DNA of 64,000 bases. Origin: PALSA-1296 sp037143335. GTDB lineage: Bacteria > Bacteroidota > Ignavibacteria > Palsa-1295. Under the pieces are notes generated by a model. The model was not told where the DNA came from, made no database searches, and worked only from the letters and a program-made list of their open reading frames with translations. The position numbers and the translations under genes were made by a program. The stretch is taken from contig JBAWZA010000017.1 in NCBI GenBank assembly GCA_037143335.1, positions 1 through 64,000 of the forward strand, written 5' to 3'. Position 1 is the stretch's first letter, and each line of letters starts with the position of its first letter. Below are positions 27,624-37,785 of the stretch, in pieces.

Positions 27624-28874
27624 CTATCGTAAAAATGAATATGTGAGCAGGAGTTGTGGGCGTTTCGTCTTATCTGCCACATCAAAACCGTACAAGCCCC
27701 AACGATTGATGTTGTAATCTTCGGCGTCTATCGTCGCACCATTAAATATCCGCGATGAAAATCCGCTTCGAAACTCGAACACTAACGAATCATCGCCGTT
27801 GCGAAGTGCATGTTCGATATATGCACGAACTTGATAAGCATAAAGATCAACATCGGCACTCGAGTGCGAGCCATACTCCACAAAAAAATGTCCGGTATCA
27901 GCGACTCCTGTATTGGTTACATAGGCTAAGACTGGGCCTGCGGTATCTACGGGGTAATCACTATACTTATGCGCAGCCGGATCACTTCGTAGTTGCAAGA
28001 GTGCGCTGTTTATTGTCACAAATGGATTCAACGCAAGTTGTGTACGGATTCCCCTAATGTCAATGACAAGGCGTGAGTGCTTTGCATAACTTCCGCGCAA
28101 CGTAAATTCGCCGGGAAGAGTAGCGTTATCACTAATCACGTAATGACAATCAGTAACTGGATTACGAAGAATCGTACTCACTCCTGCTGTTCCTTGAATC
28201 GAAAGTTTGAGCGCGGGAGAAAATGTATTGTCACCATTCTCAATCGAAGCGAAGTTTCGAACGGTGTTCATTGAAGCATTTGGCACAATCACCAGCACAA
28301 GTGAGGCAGTGCGAAGAAGCGAATTGAGGATAGCGGTATCAAGCGGAACAGAGATCGTGGCTGTCGTATCTTTTTTGATCGTGGCTTTGTACGTACCCAC
28401 GACCTTACCTAAGTTCGATTGCGATAGCGTTGTCGTCGAATCATTCACGGCATTCCCCGTCTCAGTCCAGACCGAAAAATCGACATTCTCATCGGAGGCA
28501 TCACCATAATGATAAGCATAACGCATTCTCAGGATGAGTGTATCGCCAACGACTTGCCCGATGCTATCTGGCAAGAACGGCATCTTCATCGCTGTCCAAG
28601 CTTCGATATCTCCAGCTACTTTTCCGAATAAGAGTACGGTGCTTTTCACGTTCTCAGAATACGTAAGTCCTGAGACCGTAAGCGTCCGCTTCGTAATCTG
28701 AGAAAAATGGAGAGTTGATGAATCCGAGAATACCTGAGTTCCGCTCGAAATCGTATCACGAAGGTAGCCACTACCTACACCGGAGATTTTCTCGGTGCAC
28801 GATGAGGTCAATCCTGCGGCGGCAATAAAGAGGAGGAGCAAAACGCTCCTCCCGAGGTTCGTAAATTTTACCAT
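27624..28874 (-). CDS. Putative outer-membrane lipoprotein, unknown function
   Basis: 416 residues from ATG 28874 (MVKFTNLGRSVLLLLFIAAA), with a lipobox LTSSC at about 26-30, so a lipoprotein. The longer frame to 28892 adds six unconvincing residues. The mature chain is beta-rich with DTLILRMRYAYHYGD and RPQLLLTYSF at the end, reminiscent of DNRLRE/carbohydrate-binding-like sandwich domains, but no family can be named. With the barrel gene and rpiB it forms one tightly packed run, so a joint envelope role with the barrel is possible. Confidence 0.7.
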   Translation of the reverse strand: MVKFTNLGRSVLLLLFIAAAGLTSSCTEKISGVGSGYLRDTISSGTQVFSDSSTLHFSQITKRTLTVSGLTYSENVKSTVLLFGKVAGDIEAWTAMKMPFLPDSIGQVVGDTLILRMRYAYHYGDASDENVDFSVWTETGNAVNDSTTTLSQSNLGKVVGTYKATIKKDTTATISVPLDTAILNSLLRTASLVLVIVPNASMNTVRNFASIENGDNTFSPALKLSIQGTAGVSTILRNPVTDCHYVISDNATLPGEFTLRGSYAKHSRLVIDIRGIRTQLALNPFVTINSALLQLRSDPAAHKYSDYPVDTAGPVLAYVTNTGVADTGHFFVEYGSHSSADVDLYAYQVRAYIEHALRNGDDSLVFEFRSGFSSRIFNGATIDAEDYNINRWGLYGFDVADKTKRPQLLLTYSFLR

Positions 28875-28940
28875 GAGGACTCTTAACAGCAAACAGGCGA
28901 AGGGAGTTTGGTTTTTGACGTACCAATTTTTTCCCTCGTT

Positions 28941-30734
28941 CTACTTGATTTTCGTAAAACTCCGCGATTCTGTTGCCCCGCCAGCGCTGAGTCGTACATA
29001 ATACATCCCTTCCGCCAAAGTCTGGATCGGGATTTGTATTTCACTCAAGCCAACTGGGATGGTGCTATGAAGCATCTCTCTGCCCAAGACATCATAGACA
29101 GAGTAGCTCAGAGCTTCATTCGGCTCCGCAACGCTTAAGCTCATGATAAGATCATTTCCGTTCGCAGGATTCGGACGCAATGAAATGATCCGTAGTGGGA
29201 GGATGCCGTTCATAAATTTTGAAAGTGTGCTATCTCCGCAGAACTCCTTAATGTCTATTATGAGCGAATCCATTTTTGATAAGGCCGAAATAGTGCATTC
29301 ATGAAACGTCACATCTTGATTGAAATTTATGTCCTCCAAGGTAATCTGTGCAGTTTTCTCAGGAGCTACCAGCGTTTGTAGAAATAATTTAATCATTGGT
29401 GAATTTGTTGGGGGTACAGTAGAAGTTAATCGTTCAAGCACAACAGTATAAGACGAATTATCTTGGGAGCTTTGTAAAAGTCTCCAACCATCAAAGAGAG
29501 AATCACTCACAAATCTTATTGGGCCAGAGAATCTGACCGTGATACTTACCGAATCAACACTCTCATTGTATGAATTTTCCGGGTAGTATAATGTAACTGG
29601 AAAGGGTGTTGTACTGCCAGTCAGATGTCTCGTTGCGTTACCCTTTTCAATTTGTATACGTGGGGCTGACCCACTACCCGAAGTGTTCAAAAATAAATTA
29701 CCGAGCAGGTCACCTGCAAAAATTGAATCCCCATGGACATAAAAACGAGTATCCCCATTGCTCGAAGGCCCACAAATTGATTCCCATGTTGCCCCAGAAT
29801 CAGTTGATATCATTATGCTACTGGGAAAGGAGGCTTGGATTACCAATCTATTGAACGATCCACAGATACAACCGCTTACCTGGAATGTGTTTCTGGGATC
29901 AAATTGATACAACAAGTGCCAGCTCTGTCCAAAATCATCTGTCCTGAAAAGTTTATTCTCAGAAGTATTCTCACAAATCGCAAAGGCAGTTGATGTCCCA
30001 AAAATTGCGAGGGGCTGATATGCTTCCGCAGCGAATGAGGAAGTTTGCCAAGATAGTCCACCGTCTGATGTTAGAAGAAAATTTATTGCTCCGCTCGGTA
30101 CTCGGCTCAACAGCGCATGGTTATCATCAAAAAAAGCAAACCCGTTGGTGTTATCACTCGAGAAAGGAATAGTATTCCAGCTGATGCCTTCGTCCAAAGA
30201 TCGGATTGCTGGACTCTTCCAAAAGCTAAGCACTAATAGGTGCGAATTTCGATTAAAGTAAACTGAGTTGCAAAGACCAGAAGTCCCTTTCAAAAGTGTC
30301 CATGTCTCACCGCCATCAGTTGTTCTATAACATCCTCCACCATCGGGCAAATCACCCGCAACATGAAAAATAGTACACCATCCATTCGATTGATCCTTAA
30401 AATTAATATCTCGGACTGCACCAAGCCAAGAAGGGTCTGCTATATTTTTCCAACTCCTCCCACCATTAATCGTTTTCCACAGTTGCGCTGCATTATCCCT
30501 ATTACCATTTTTGTCAGCGACACGTGAACCAACGAAGCCAATTTCAGGGTGTCCAACTTCCGTCTGAAAATAGACAAGTCCGATTGAAATATCAGGGAAA
30601 CTTGCCAGTTTTTTCCACTGCGCTTGCAGGCTTGTGCTCAGAGCAAATACCAGAACAAAAACAGAATAGCCCGAAAGTCGAATAACCTTTGATCTTCCCT
30701 CTCGACATCCTGAATATTTTGTGAATACCTTCAT
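28941..30734 (-). CDS. Secreted Ycf48-like beta-propeller with T9SS sorting domain
   Basis: 597 residues. A signal peptide (SGYSVFVLVFALSTSLQA) sits behind an unusually long, basic N-region. Residues of about 45-350 contain repeats with LWKTINGGRSWKNI, CYRTTDGGETWTLL, LLTSDGGLSWQTS and MISTDSGATWESI. This is the Asp-box/BNR-like pattern of Ycf48 and sortilin-type propellers. A beta-sandwich stretch follows, then a T9SS sorting domain (SLRPNPANGNDLIMSL, YSVYDVLGREML, LAEGMYYVRLSAGG). No catalytic residues of sialidases are evident. Confidence 0.85.
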   Translation of the reverse strand: MKVFTKYSGCREGRSKVIRLSGYSVFVLVFALSTSLQAQWKKLASFPDISIGLVYFQTEVGHPEIGFVGSRVADKNGNRDNAAQLWKTINGGRSWKNIADPSWLGAVRDINFKDQSNGWCTIFHVAGDLPDGGGCYRTTDGGETWTLLKGTSGLCNSVYFNRNSHLLVLSFWKSPAIRSLDEGISWNTIPFSSDNTNGFAFFDDNHALLSRVPSGAINFLLTSDGGLSWQTSSFAAEAYQPLAIFGTSTAFAICENTSENKLFRTDDFGQSWHLLYQFDPRNTFQVSGCICGSFNRLVIQASFPSSIMISTDSGATWESICGPSSNGDTRFYVHGDSIFAGDLLGNLFLNTSGSGSAPRIQIEKGNATRHLTGSTTPFPVTLYYPENSYNESVDSVSITVRFSGPIRFVSDSLFDGWRLLQSSQDNSSYTVVLERLTSTVPPTNSPMIKLFLQTLVAPEKTAQITLEDINFNQDVTFHECTISALSKMDSLIIDIKEFCGDSTLSKFMNGILPLRIISLRPNPANGNDLIMSLSVAEPNEALSYSVYDVLGREMLHSTIPVGLSEIQIPIQTLAEGMYYVRLSAGGATESRSFTKIK

Positions 30735-30904
30735 TCGGGGAATACAGAACTTTTAGAAATTTAGAGCAACTGCGGATTCGATGTTCGTTAATGCCTACCA
30801 TCAAACAATCTCTGAAGGCGTAGTATAGTTTCCGATGAATTGTGTACTTCACCGACCGAACGTAGGGTGATGGTAATTTCTCTTTTTATTGAATTGCGGC
30901 TGGC

Positions 30905-30934
30905 AAAAAAAAAGCTCCGACGGTTGTCGGAGCT
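30905..30934 (-). terminator. Terminator of the PpiD-like gene
   Basis: Nine-bp perfect stem AGCTCCGAC / GTCGGAGCT (30913-30921 with 30926-30934) with a GGTT loop, followed on the minus strand by eight T. It sits 27 bp past the PpiD-like stop. The rest of 30735-30961 shows no gene. Confidence 0.9.
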
Positions 30935-30961
30935 TTCGTGAGTTAAAAATTCAGCAGAGTA

Positions 30962-33085
30962 TTATCTTGAGTGACTTCGGTAGTCAACGATCGTTGCTTT
31001 TGATTTTAGGTTTTCAAGCCATTGCCCGAAGAAGCGTTGTTGCTTTTCTTGAGAAAGGGTCTCGAATTGTTTTGTTTTCTGCGCTTCAAACATTTGTTTA
31101 TCAGCTTGCTTCAAATCTAATAATTTAATAATATAATATCCAGCATCACCCATAATAGGTTGGCTTATTTCACCTGGCTTCATATTAAATGCAGCAATAT
31201 TTACTGAATACTCAGTTCCGAGTCCGCCAACAGATTCAGCAGGACCTGCCGAGACAGTAAATGGCTTTAAGTTGGTGTCAACTGCGCCGATCTTGGCAAG
31301 ATCATCGCCGGGGTTTAACATCCCACGAATTTCCTTAGCGCGTGGCGCCATTGCTTCAATCGCCTTGCGTTTAGCGATCACATTCTTAATTTGATCTTTA
31401 ATCAGGCTATCGAGAGGCTTGATTCCCTCAGCTTGAGATTCGGTAACTTGAGCAACGACAACCAATTTGGCAGCCGGTATGCGAACAGGAGCAGTAATGT
31501 CGCCAGCAGAAAGTTCGAAGAGGTAATTCGTCCATGGGCGATAACCGAAAAGTGGTTGTCCTTTGCGAGTAATAGGCGGGACATCGGATTGAACTCGGAG
31601 ATTTGACGTCTGTGCCGCTTGATCGAATCCCTCCTTCTTCGCTTTTTCATGGAAGAGATTTGCTTGTTGCAAGACCATCTTCTGAGTCGTCGAGCTTGAG
31701 CGTGGGGTAATGGAAATCGTAGCGAGTTTCAAATTCTTCCTCGTTCTTCCGAGTACTTGAAAGATATGATACCCAGCAACAGTCTCGATAGGTCCCTCGA
31801 GTTGCCCGATTGGTGCTTTCATCGCAGCAGCTTCGAACTCGGGAAGGTAGAGCTTTGGTGCAAGCCAACGCATATCACCACCATTACGAGCAGATTGATC
31901 TTGAGAATATTTTTTTGCAATGTCGGCGAAGTCAGCACCAGCGTGGATGTCAGCCATGAGCTTTGTTGCCAATGCCTTGGCACTATCCTTATTTTGAGGA
32001 TTGCCGAAGCCGATCAGGATGCTCTTTGCATGATAGTTTTCATCACCGCTATCACGAACATCCATGATACGCATGGCTTTGATAACGCCTTGCCCAGCAA
32101 CGGTATAAACACTACCGATAGCGCCATTGATAATTTCATCAGAATTGGAGTACTGATTGAGTGCTGAAGGCGGATTCATTACTGCTGGTTGAACGGGTTG
32201 TTCGGTATAATCACGAGCTAACTCTGCAACAGTACTATCAGAAGCGTTAAGTGGCATTGCAGCCCATTTCTTTTTGAGACCTTCAATTCTCTCGGCTAAG
32301 AGAGCAGAGTCTTTCGCAGTTGGTAACTCACGGAAGATAACAAATTTCACCTTGCGACCTTCATCGCGCTTATACTGATAAGTATGGTCCTCGTAGTACT
32401 TCTTAATTTCTTCTTCAGTCACAGTCGAAGCGAATTCCTTGGCAGACTTCGTCGGCTTAATCCTAATTACTTCGAATGTCGCCTTCGCATTTGTATTCTC
32501 ATAGCGCTCCCACATTTCAGAGCGGGTTGTACGCATGGAAATCTGAAGCAAGCTCGATAGCTTCTGCTTCTTTAGCTCTTCGCGCATCTGTGCTGATAGC
32601 TTGGCAACGAGTGTATCGTTATGCGGATCGTTAAGCGCCTGAAAATACGCAGCTTGATTAAATTGGTGCGTAGCGGAATCCATGAAATTTCTTCTTAAGA
32701 AATCGGGTGGATTATAGAGCAAGAATTCGCGAACTTCTTGGTTAGTGACAACGACGCCGTACTCGTCCATTTTTTCCTGGAGGAGTTTTGTCATAACGGC
32801 TTGATCCCAAGCCTTTTCGCGGATTTCGTTCTCTTCAGCTTCAGTAAGATTTGTTTTTCCCTCCTCTTGAAGCTTCTGCTGACGTAGCTCTTGGAACATA
32901 TCGTCATAATCCTTATTGAGGAGAGAGATACCATTGACCTTTCCGATTTCATCTGCCTTTCGAGCGGACCCTTTGAAGCAATCGCCTTGCGCGCCCCATT
33001 CAAAAATAATCATCAAGAGGAATGCACAAGCAAGCCCGACGAATATAACCGTCATCTTCTCGCGCATTTTGTTCATTATTGCCAT
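30962..33085 (-). CDS. PpiD/SurA-like peptidyl-prolyl isomerase, membrane-anchored
   Basis: 707 residues. A single N-terminal membrane anchor (KMTVIFVGLACAFLLMIIFEW) places the bulk in the periplasm. A SurA_N-type helical region covers about residues 40-220 (KVNGISLLNKDYDDMFQE). A parvulin domain is centred on 350-460 (AKKYSQDQSARNGGDMRWL, LEGPIETVAGYHIFQVLG), and a more degenerate second parvulin-like stretch lies at 560-680 (EISQPIMGDAGYYIIKLLD). It would help fold exported and outer-membrane proteins, consistent with many secreted cargo genes nearby. Start ATG 33085 gives the shortest lead to the anchor; ATGs at codons 4 and 7 are also possible. Confidence 0.9.
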   Translation of the reverse strand: MAIMNKMREKMTVIFVGLACAFLLMIIFEWGAQGDCFKGSARKADEIGKVNGISLLNKDYDDMFQELRQQKLQEEGKTNLTEAEENEIREKAWDQAVMTKLLQEKMDEYGVVVTNQEVREFLLYNPPDFLRRNFMDSATHQFNQAAYFQALNDPHNDTLVAKLSAQMREELKKQKLSSLLQISMRTTRSEMWERYENTNAKATFEVIRIKPTKSAKEFASTVTEEEIKKYYEDHTYQYKRDEGRKVKFVIFRELPTAKDSALLAERIEGLKKKWAAMPLNASDSTVAELARDYTEQPVQPAVMNPPSALNQYSNSDEIINGAIGSVYTVAGQGVIKAMRIMDVRDSGDENYHAKSILIGFGNPQNKDSAKALATKLMADIHAGADFADIAKKYSQDQSARNGGDMRWLAPKLYLPEFEAAAMKAPIGQLEGPIETVAGYHIFQVLGRTRKNLKLATISITPRSSSTTQKMVLQQANLFHEKAKKEGFDQAAQTSNLRVQSDVPPITRKGQPLFGYRPWTNYLFELSAGDITAPVRIPAAKLVVVAQVTESQAEGIKPLDSLIKDQIKNVIAKRKAIEAMAPRAKEIRGMLNPGDDLAKIGAVDTNLKPFTVSAGPAESVGGLGTEYSVNIAAFNMKPGEISQPIMGDAGYYIIKLLDLKQADKQMFEAQKTKQFETLSQEKQQRFFGQWLENLKSKATIVDYRSHSR

Positions 33086-33363
33086 GTTACTGCTGTTCTT
33101 TTCTCAGGTAAAAGTACGTTTTTGGTTACGTGTGATAAAAAGTTAAGTGAAATCGCTTAAAATCGAAGAGAAGTTCCTTTTTTTTGAAGAAGAGCCTTAC
33201 TAGAGAGGCGATGTTCAGCCATTCTTGGCGATGTCATACTGCACGAGAACAACAAAATTACGACTTCATAATTCCGTATGGCATCTGATATGCGACCCCG
33301 AGACCTCAGCCGCCTGTTTTTAGTGTTCGGGAGCAATCCGTTTCCTGATAGTGTTTGGAGGCA

Positions 33364-33708
33364 ATGCCCTCAAAGCAAATCTATTTTTACTTTTTTCTCG
33401 GAGTAGTATCCGTTTTCTCGGTAGCAGAGTTTTTCGTCTATTATCAATTACGGCGGATCCTTCGGCGCGATTTCCCCGATTGGGCATTTAGAGCTGTGCC
33501 GATTATTAAGTGGTTCTTTATTCTGATGAATATACCAATCGTTTTTCTATTTTTTCGAAAAGAGATCAAGGGGGATTACCCGCTTCTGACCACGATCATG
33601 CTCTACCCCTTTACGATATGGCAATTCCTCATTATTTTTTGGGCACTCATTTTAATTCCCTTCACCTTACTCCGATTGATTCGGAATCGTGGTGGCGTAA
33701 CTTCATAA
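33364..33708 (+). CDS. Small integral membrane protein, partner of the downstream phosphoesterase
   Basis: 114 residues from ATG 33364 (MPSKQIYFYFFLGVVSVFSV); a TTG three codons earlier is the alternative. Three to four transmembrane helices are visible. In many bacteria a YkuE/YaeI-type phosphoesterase carries such a membrane region fused at its N-terminus. Here it is a separate gene 22 bp upstream of a phosphoesterase that has its own Tat signal. I infer a split form or functional partner. The 278 bp between it and the divergent ppiD-like gene contain no other gene I can see. Confidence 0.7.
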   Translation: MPSKQIYFYFFLGVVSVFSVAEFFVYYQLRRILRRDFPDWAFRAVPIIKWFFILMNIPIVFLFFRKEIKGDYPLLTTIMLYPFTIWQFLIIFWALILIPFTLLRLIRNRGGVTS

Positions 33709-33730
33709 GTCGAGAATCGTACCAATTCGC

Positions 33731-34642
33731 ATGTCTAAAGTCCAGGATAATTTGGAGCCGAGTTCACCGAAATTACTTACTCGTCGGAAATTTTTATACG
33801 GCGGGATTCTTGCCGTGAGTTCGGTCGCGGTAGCAGGTTGCGTATCGGGTATAGTCACCCGTAAGAATATTGATGTCAGCTACTCAAGCATCACCATCCC
33901 CAACTTGCCACCTTCGTTCAAGGGGCTGAAAATAACTTTAGCGAGTGATATTCATTCCAGCCCATACATGTCACTGGATGACATGAAGGAGATTGCCAAG
34001 ATCATGAATAGTCTTCACTCTGATGTTATCCTACTCCCAGGGGATTTTGTCACGGGACATAAGAACGAACTTCCACCTGTCCTCGAAGCTCTTAGCGAAC
34101 TGAAAGCCCCGATGGGAATTTTCGCAACAACGGGTAATCACGAGTATTATGTTGATGCCGATCTTGTTTCCAATGGAATCACCGATATTGGAATTCGGAT
34201 GATGCGAAATGAAAATTTTACGCTCGATAGAAATGGCGAGAAGCTCTATTTACTCGGCGTTGACGATATTAATGACAATGATATCATCCCCTATACTGAA
34301 GGTAAACCCGCTCCACATATCGAGGCACTATTTTCAGGAGTACCCGATAAGGCAGCCACAATTGTAATGTGCCACAAGCCATACCGGTTCGATGAGTATG
34401 CAAAAGCTAACACAGGCTTGATGCTCTCTGGCCATACACATGGTGGTCAGATTGTATTCGGTAAATTTGGCGAAACAGTGATGAGCCTCAGTACGATTGC
34501 TTCCAAGTATGTCGCTGGTCACTACGAAATCCTATCGGGTACGAAACGAACTCAGATGTATGTCTCTCGGGGATTGGGGACTGTTGCATTGCCGATGCGA
34601 TTTAATTGTCCTCCTGAAATTACGCAAATAACACTCGCTTAG
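33731..34642 (+). CDS. Tat-exported lipoprotein metallophosphoesterase (YkuE-like)
   Basis: 303 residues. The N-terminus has a twin-arginine motif (LTRRKFLYGG) and then a lipobox (SVAVAGC), so it is probably a Tat-translocated lipoprotein. The calcineurin-like fold has its metal motifs in order: ASDIHSSPYMS (D, H), LPGDFVTG (GD), TTGNHEYYVD (GNHE), CHKPYRFDEYA (H) and LSGHTHGGQIVFGK (GHxH). Related YkuE/YaeI proteins hydrolyse UDP-lipid intermediates or phosphodiesters outside the cytoplasm. It lies directly after a small membrane protein gene; tatC is encoded 9 kb to the left. Confidence 0.9.
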   Translation: MSKVQDNLEPSSPKLLTRRKFLYGGILAVSSVAVAGCVSGIVTRKNIDVSYSSITIPNLPPSFKGLKITLASDIHSSPYMSLDDMKEIAKIMNSLHSDVILLPGDFVTGHKNELPPVLEALSELKAPMGIFATTGNHEYYVDADLVSNGITDIGIRMMRNENFTLDRNGEKLYLLGVDDINDNDIIPYTEGKPAPHIEALFSGVPDKAATIVMCHKPYRFDEYAKANTGLMLSGHTHGGQIVFGKFGETVMSLSTIASKYVAGHYEILSGTKRTQMYVSRGLGTVALPMRFNCPPEITQITLA

Positions 34643-34745
34643 TTCTTGAATCTAAGGCAAACCTGAACTCCCCTATAGGTATCTCCGTATTTTTGCCACA
34701 AGAAGAACTCGACTCTTTCCCCGAATCAAAAAATATTTATTCTAC

Positions 34746-35222
34746 TTGTCAATTCAATCACGCCAAAAAGTTACTATCTACACCGACGGTGCTTGCTCAG
34801 GAAATCCCGGTCCCGGCGGTTACGGCGCTGTGCTTTTGGACGAGCTTGGAAACAGGCGCGAACTCTCGGCAGGTTATAGAAAAACAACGAATAATCGGAT
34901 GGAGCTACGAGGTGTGATCTCGGCTCTTCAGGCATTGAAGTTACCGTGCGAGGTGACCCTGTACTCCGACTCGAAATATATCATCAGTGCAATACAGGAG
35001 AAGTGGTTGGATAATTGGATCAAGCGTGGATGGAAAAAAGCCGACAAAAAACCAGTCTTGAATGTTGACTTGTGGAGGTTACTCTTAGAGCAACTCGATA
35101 CGCATAATGTGAAGTTCGTGTGGACAAAAGGACATGCAGGTGATGTTGAGAATGAACGATGTGACGAACTCGCCGTCGCCGCTACGAAAGGGAAAAATCT
35201 TTTAGAGGACTCAACCACATAA
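34746..35222 (+). CDS. rnhA: Ribonuclease HI
   Basis: 158 residues from a TTG start (no in-frame ATG nearby). RNase HI cleaves RNA in RNA-DNA hybrids. The four catalytic acidic residues are present: Asp14 (IYTDGACSGNPGPGG), Glu53 (NNRMELRGV), Asp75 (LYSDSKYI) and Asp140 (ERCDELA), plus His130 (WTKGHAGDVEN). The basic handle (WIKRGWKKADKKPVLN) marks the E. coli-type enzyme. The penicillin acylase gene begins 13 bp downstream. Confidence 0.96.
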   Translation: MSIQSRQKVTIYTDGACSGNPGPGGYGAVLLDELGNRRELSAGYRKTTNNRMELRGVISALQALKLPCEVTLYSDSKYIISAIQEKWLDNWIKRGWKKADKKPVLNVDLWRLLLEQLDTHNVKFVWTKGHAGDVENERCDELAVAATKGKNLLEDSTT

Positions 35223-35235
35223 TTCCAGAATTCAA

Positions 35236-37785
35236 TTGCTCATTCGATTCACCATCGGCTTATTTTTTATGGCGCTCATCGTCATCAGTGGTCTGTTGCT
35301 TTTTGGTGAAAATGTAAAACTCCGCGCCTTGCCCGACTATGAAGGCGAGATTCATCTTACTGGTGTAAAGAATCCGATCCAGATATTCCGCGATAGTTTT
35401 GCGATTTCTCATATTCAAGCTACTACCGATGAAGATGCTTACTATGCACTTGGATATGTCCATGCTCAGGAGCGGATGTTCCAAATGGATTTTACACGGC
35501 GCGTTGGCAGAGGGCTCCTTTCTCAGGTGCTTGGAGAAAAAGGATTAATCATTGATAAGTGGGCACGCACCATTGGCTTCTCGCGTATTGCATATTATAT
35601 GTGGCAACAAGCATCTGCAGATACAAGAAAGTATCTTAGTGCATATACGAATGGAGTAAACTCATTTATTAACACTCATCATCGAAAGTTCGGAGTGGAG
35701 TTCGACGCACTTTCTTACGAACCTGAATTATGGAAGCCTACGGATTGTATGCTCATTGGAAGACTATTATCTTGGGAAATGAACTTTGCATACTGGACTG
35801 ATGCGGCAATGAGTGATATAGCGCTCGCAGTTGATTCGGCTCACTTAGCTTCGCTCTATCCAGGTTACCCCTCGGACGCTCCGACTGTGCTCGAAGGATA
35901 TAATTATTCCAAACCTGTTCAAACCCCAGCTCCAGTGGACTCTACGAGCGCTGGTGAATCTCAAAAGCTAACGAGCTTTTACGAAGGCGGGAGGGCAATT
36001 CACCTTGCATTGGAGAGCGTCGGAAGCTTGCAGGGTATTGGAGGCGGCTCAAATGCAATTGCGATTTCTGGCAAACGCACATCGTCAGGAGGAGCAATGC
36101 TTGAGAATGATATGCACTTAGCAATCAGCACACCAGCACGGTGGTACTTGACTCATCTCCAATCCAAGGAAGGATTAAACGTTGCGGGATTTACGGTACC
36201 AGGATTACCTCTCATACTAAGTGGAAGAAATCTCAACATTAGTTGGGGACTTACAAATGGAATGATTGATGAGTGCGACTATTTCATCCTCGACGCTGAT
36301 TCTGGAAACGCAACTTACAAAACTCCGAATGGGACGAATCCGATTCTTTCAATCGAAGAGCACATTCCAGTTCGGATGCAAGACGGTAGTGGAAGTTACC
36401 GCGATGAAAAATTACTGGTCAAAGTTACGGATAACGGTCCGATAGTCGGGAATCTGAATACATTTGAACTTGGTCGTACTTTTGTCTCAGATAAAAAAAC
36501 AAAACACCTTGTTCCCAATGATGAAACTGTGACAGGTCTTCACCCGCTGATAGCATTACAATGGAATGGGAATTTCGCATTGAATGATGAACTGGGTTGC
36601 TTTTTTAAGTTGCACCATGCTAAGACGATTGTCGAATCGAAATCGGCGATGATTGGATTTGCGACTCCGTGTCTGAATTTAGTGGTCGCTGAATCAAAAA
36701 CTGGCGATATAAGCTATCAAGTTATTGGTCGAATTCCGTTGCGCAATGGGTCAGAGGAGCGAGCGATGCAACCACGACATGCGAACAATCGCTTCGAAAT
36801 CTGGCAGGGGTTCGTGACAACACTTCCCTACGCCGCTAATCCATCAGCGGGATATTTCGTGAGTGCTAACAATCCTTCCACTGCATACCGAAGTGTCCCG
36901 CAATCTGAAAATTGGGAACCCCCGGGGCGAGCTGAGCGACTTGTGCAATTAGTCGAAGCCAGCAAGAAAATGGATGTCACGAAGATGAGGCAGATCATGA
37001 CGGATGTGGCAAGCCCATTTGAGAAAAACGAATTAGCCTCTCAAATATTACGTGTCTATAAAAACTATTCGATTGATAGCTCATTAAAAAAAGATCCTAC
37101 GATGATCACGGCACTTGATTACCTGGAAAATTGGGATGGTACACAATCGGCGAATGACATCAGTACAACAATCGTAAATACATTTTTCTTGAGACTCATT
37201 ACAAATTGTTTAGCTGATGAAATCGGAACGGAGCGATTGGCGGAATTTTGTTACCTGAATAATTTCCCTCCCAGAACAATTGCCCACCTCTTGACAGATT
37301 CTTCGAATATCTGGTGGGATGATACTCGTACTCCGCAGCGCGAGACACGCGATGACATCATTCGTGCGTCATTCATCCAAGCTATCACCTACTTGAAAAA
37401 TCATTTAGGTTCTGATATACGAACATGGAATTGGGGAAAATTTCATTGGCTAACTTACAAACACCCCTTCGCTGATGAATCTCCTGAGTTTGCAGCCTTA
37501 GGGAACGTTGATATCGGATATGCTCCGGGCGGATTGACAAGTGTTGTTCAATCAAGTTATGGATTTTGGAATCCGTTTCGTATGAGAGTGGGTCCTTCGA
37601 TGCGCTCAGTGAGTGATATGAGTACAACAGATTTTTATGTCGCTCTGCCGACAGGGAATTCGGGAAATATGTTCAGTCCTAATTTTCGCGACATGAAAAC
37701 ACTCTTTGATAAAGGAGAACTTATCAAGATGTCGCTTACGAAGAATGAAAGCGCTTGGAAGAAACTTACGCTATTACCAGAATGA
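35236..37785 (+). CDS. Penicillin acylase family (Ntn-hydrolase) protein
   Basis: 849 residues from TTG 35236, with an N-terminal membrane segment (IGLFFMALIVISGLLLFG); ATG 35269 is an alternative that would shorten it. It is a precursor of alpha- and beta-chains. The alpha part has the motif YALGYVHAQERMFQMDFTRR; autocleavage is expected before Ser272 in IGGGSNAIAISGKRT, which becomes the nucleophile. Later blocks LTNGMIDECDYFILD and LQWNGNF fit the family. Substrates may be N-acyl amino acids, acyl-homoserine lactones or antibiotics. Its TGA overlaps the trmD ATG. Confidence 0.9.
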   Translation: MLIRFTIGLFFMALIVISGLLLFGENVKLRALPDYEGEIHLTGVKNPIQIFRDSFAISHIQATTDEDAYYALGYVHAQERMFQMDFTRRVGRGLLSQVLGEKGLIIDKWARTIGFSRIAYYMWQQASADTRKYLSAYTNGVNSFINTHHRKFGVEFDALSYEPELWKPTDCMLIGRLLSWEMNFAYWTDAAMSDIALAVDSAHLASLYPGYPSDAPTVLEGYNYSKPVQTPAPVDSTSAGESQKLTSFYEGGRAIHLALESVGSLQGIGGGSNAIAISGKRTSSGGAMLENDMHLAISTPARWYLTHLQSKEGLNVAGFTVPGLPLILSGRNLNISWGLTNGMIDECDYFILDADSGNATYKTPNGTNPILSIEEHIPVRMQDGSGSYRDEKLLVKVTDNGPIVGNLNTFELGRTFVSDKKTKHLVPNDETVTGLHPLIALQWNGNFALNDELGCFFKLHHAKTIVESKSAMIGFATPCLNLVVAESKTGDISYQVIGRIPLRNGSEERAMQPRHANNRFEIWQGFVTTLPYAANPSAGYFVSANNPSTAYRSVPQSENWEPPGRAERLVQLVEASKKMDVTKMRQIMTDVASPFEKNELASQILRVYKNYSIDSSLKKDPTMITALDYLENWDGTQSANDISTTIVNTFFLRLITNCLADEIGTERLAEFCYLNNFPPRTIAHLLTDSSNIWWDDTRTPQRETRDDIIRASFIQAITYLKNHLGSDIRTWNWGKFHWLTYKHPFADESPEFAALGNVDIGYAPGGLTSVVQSSYGFWNPFRMRVGPSMRSVSDMSTTDFYVALPTGNSGNMFSPNFRDMKTLFDKGELIKMSLTKNESAWKKLTLLPE

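Noticed and set aside
28941..30734. Sialidase enzyme
   Set aside because: Asp-box-like motifs are present, but the arginine triad and catalytic residues of sialidases are not recognisable; a Ycf48/sortilin-type propeller fits better.
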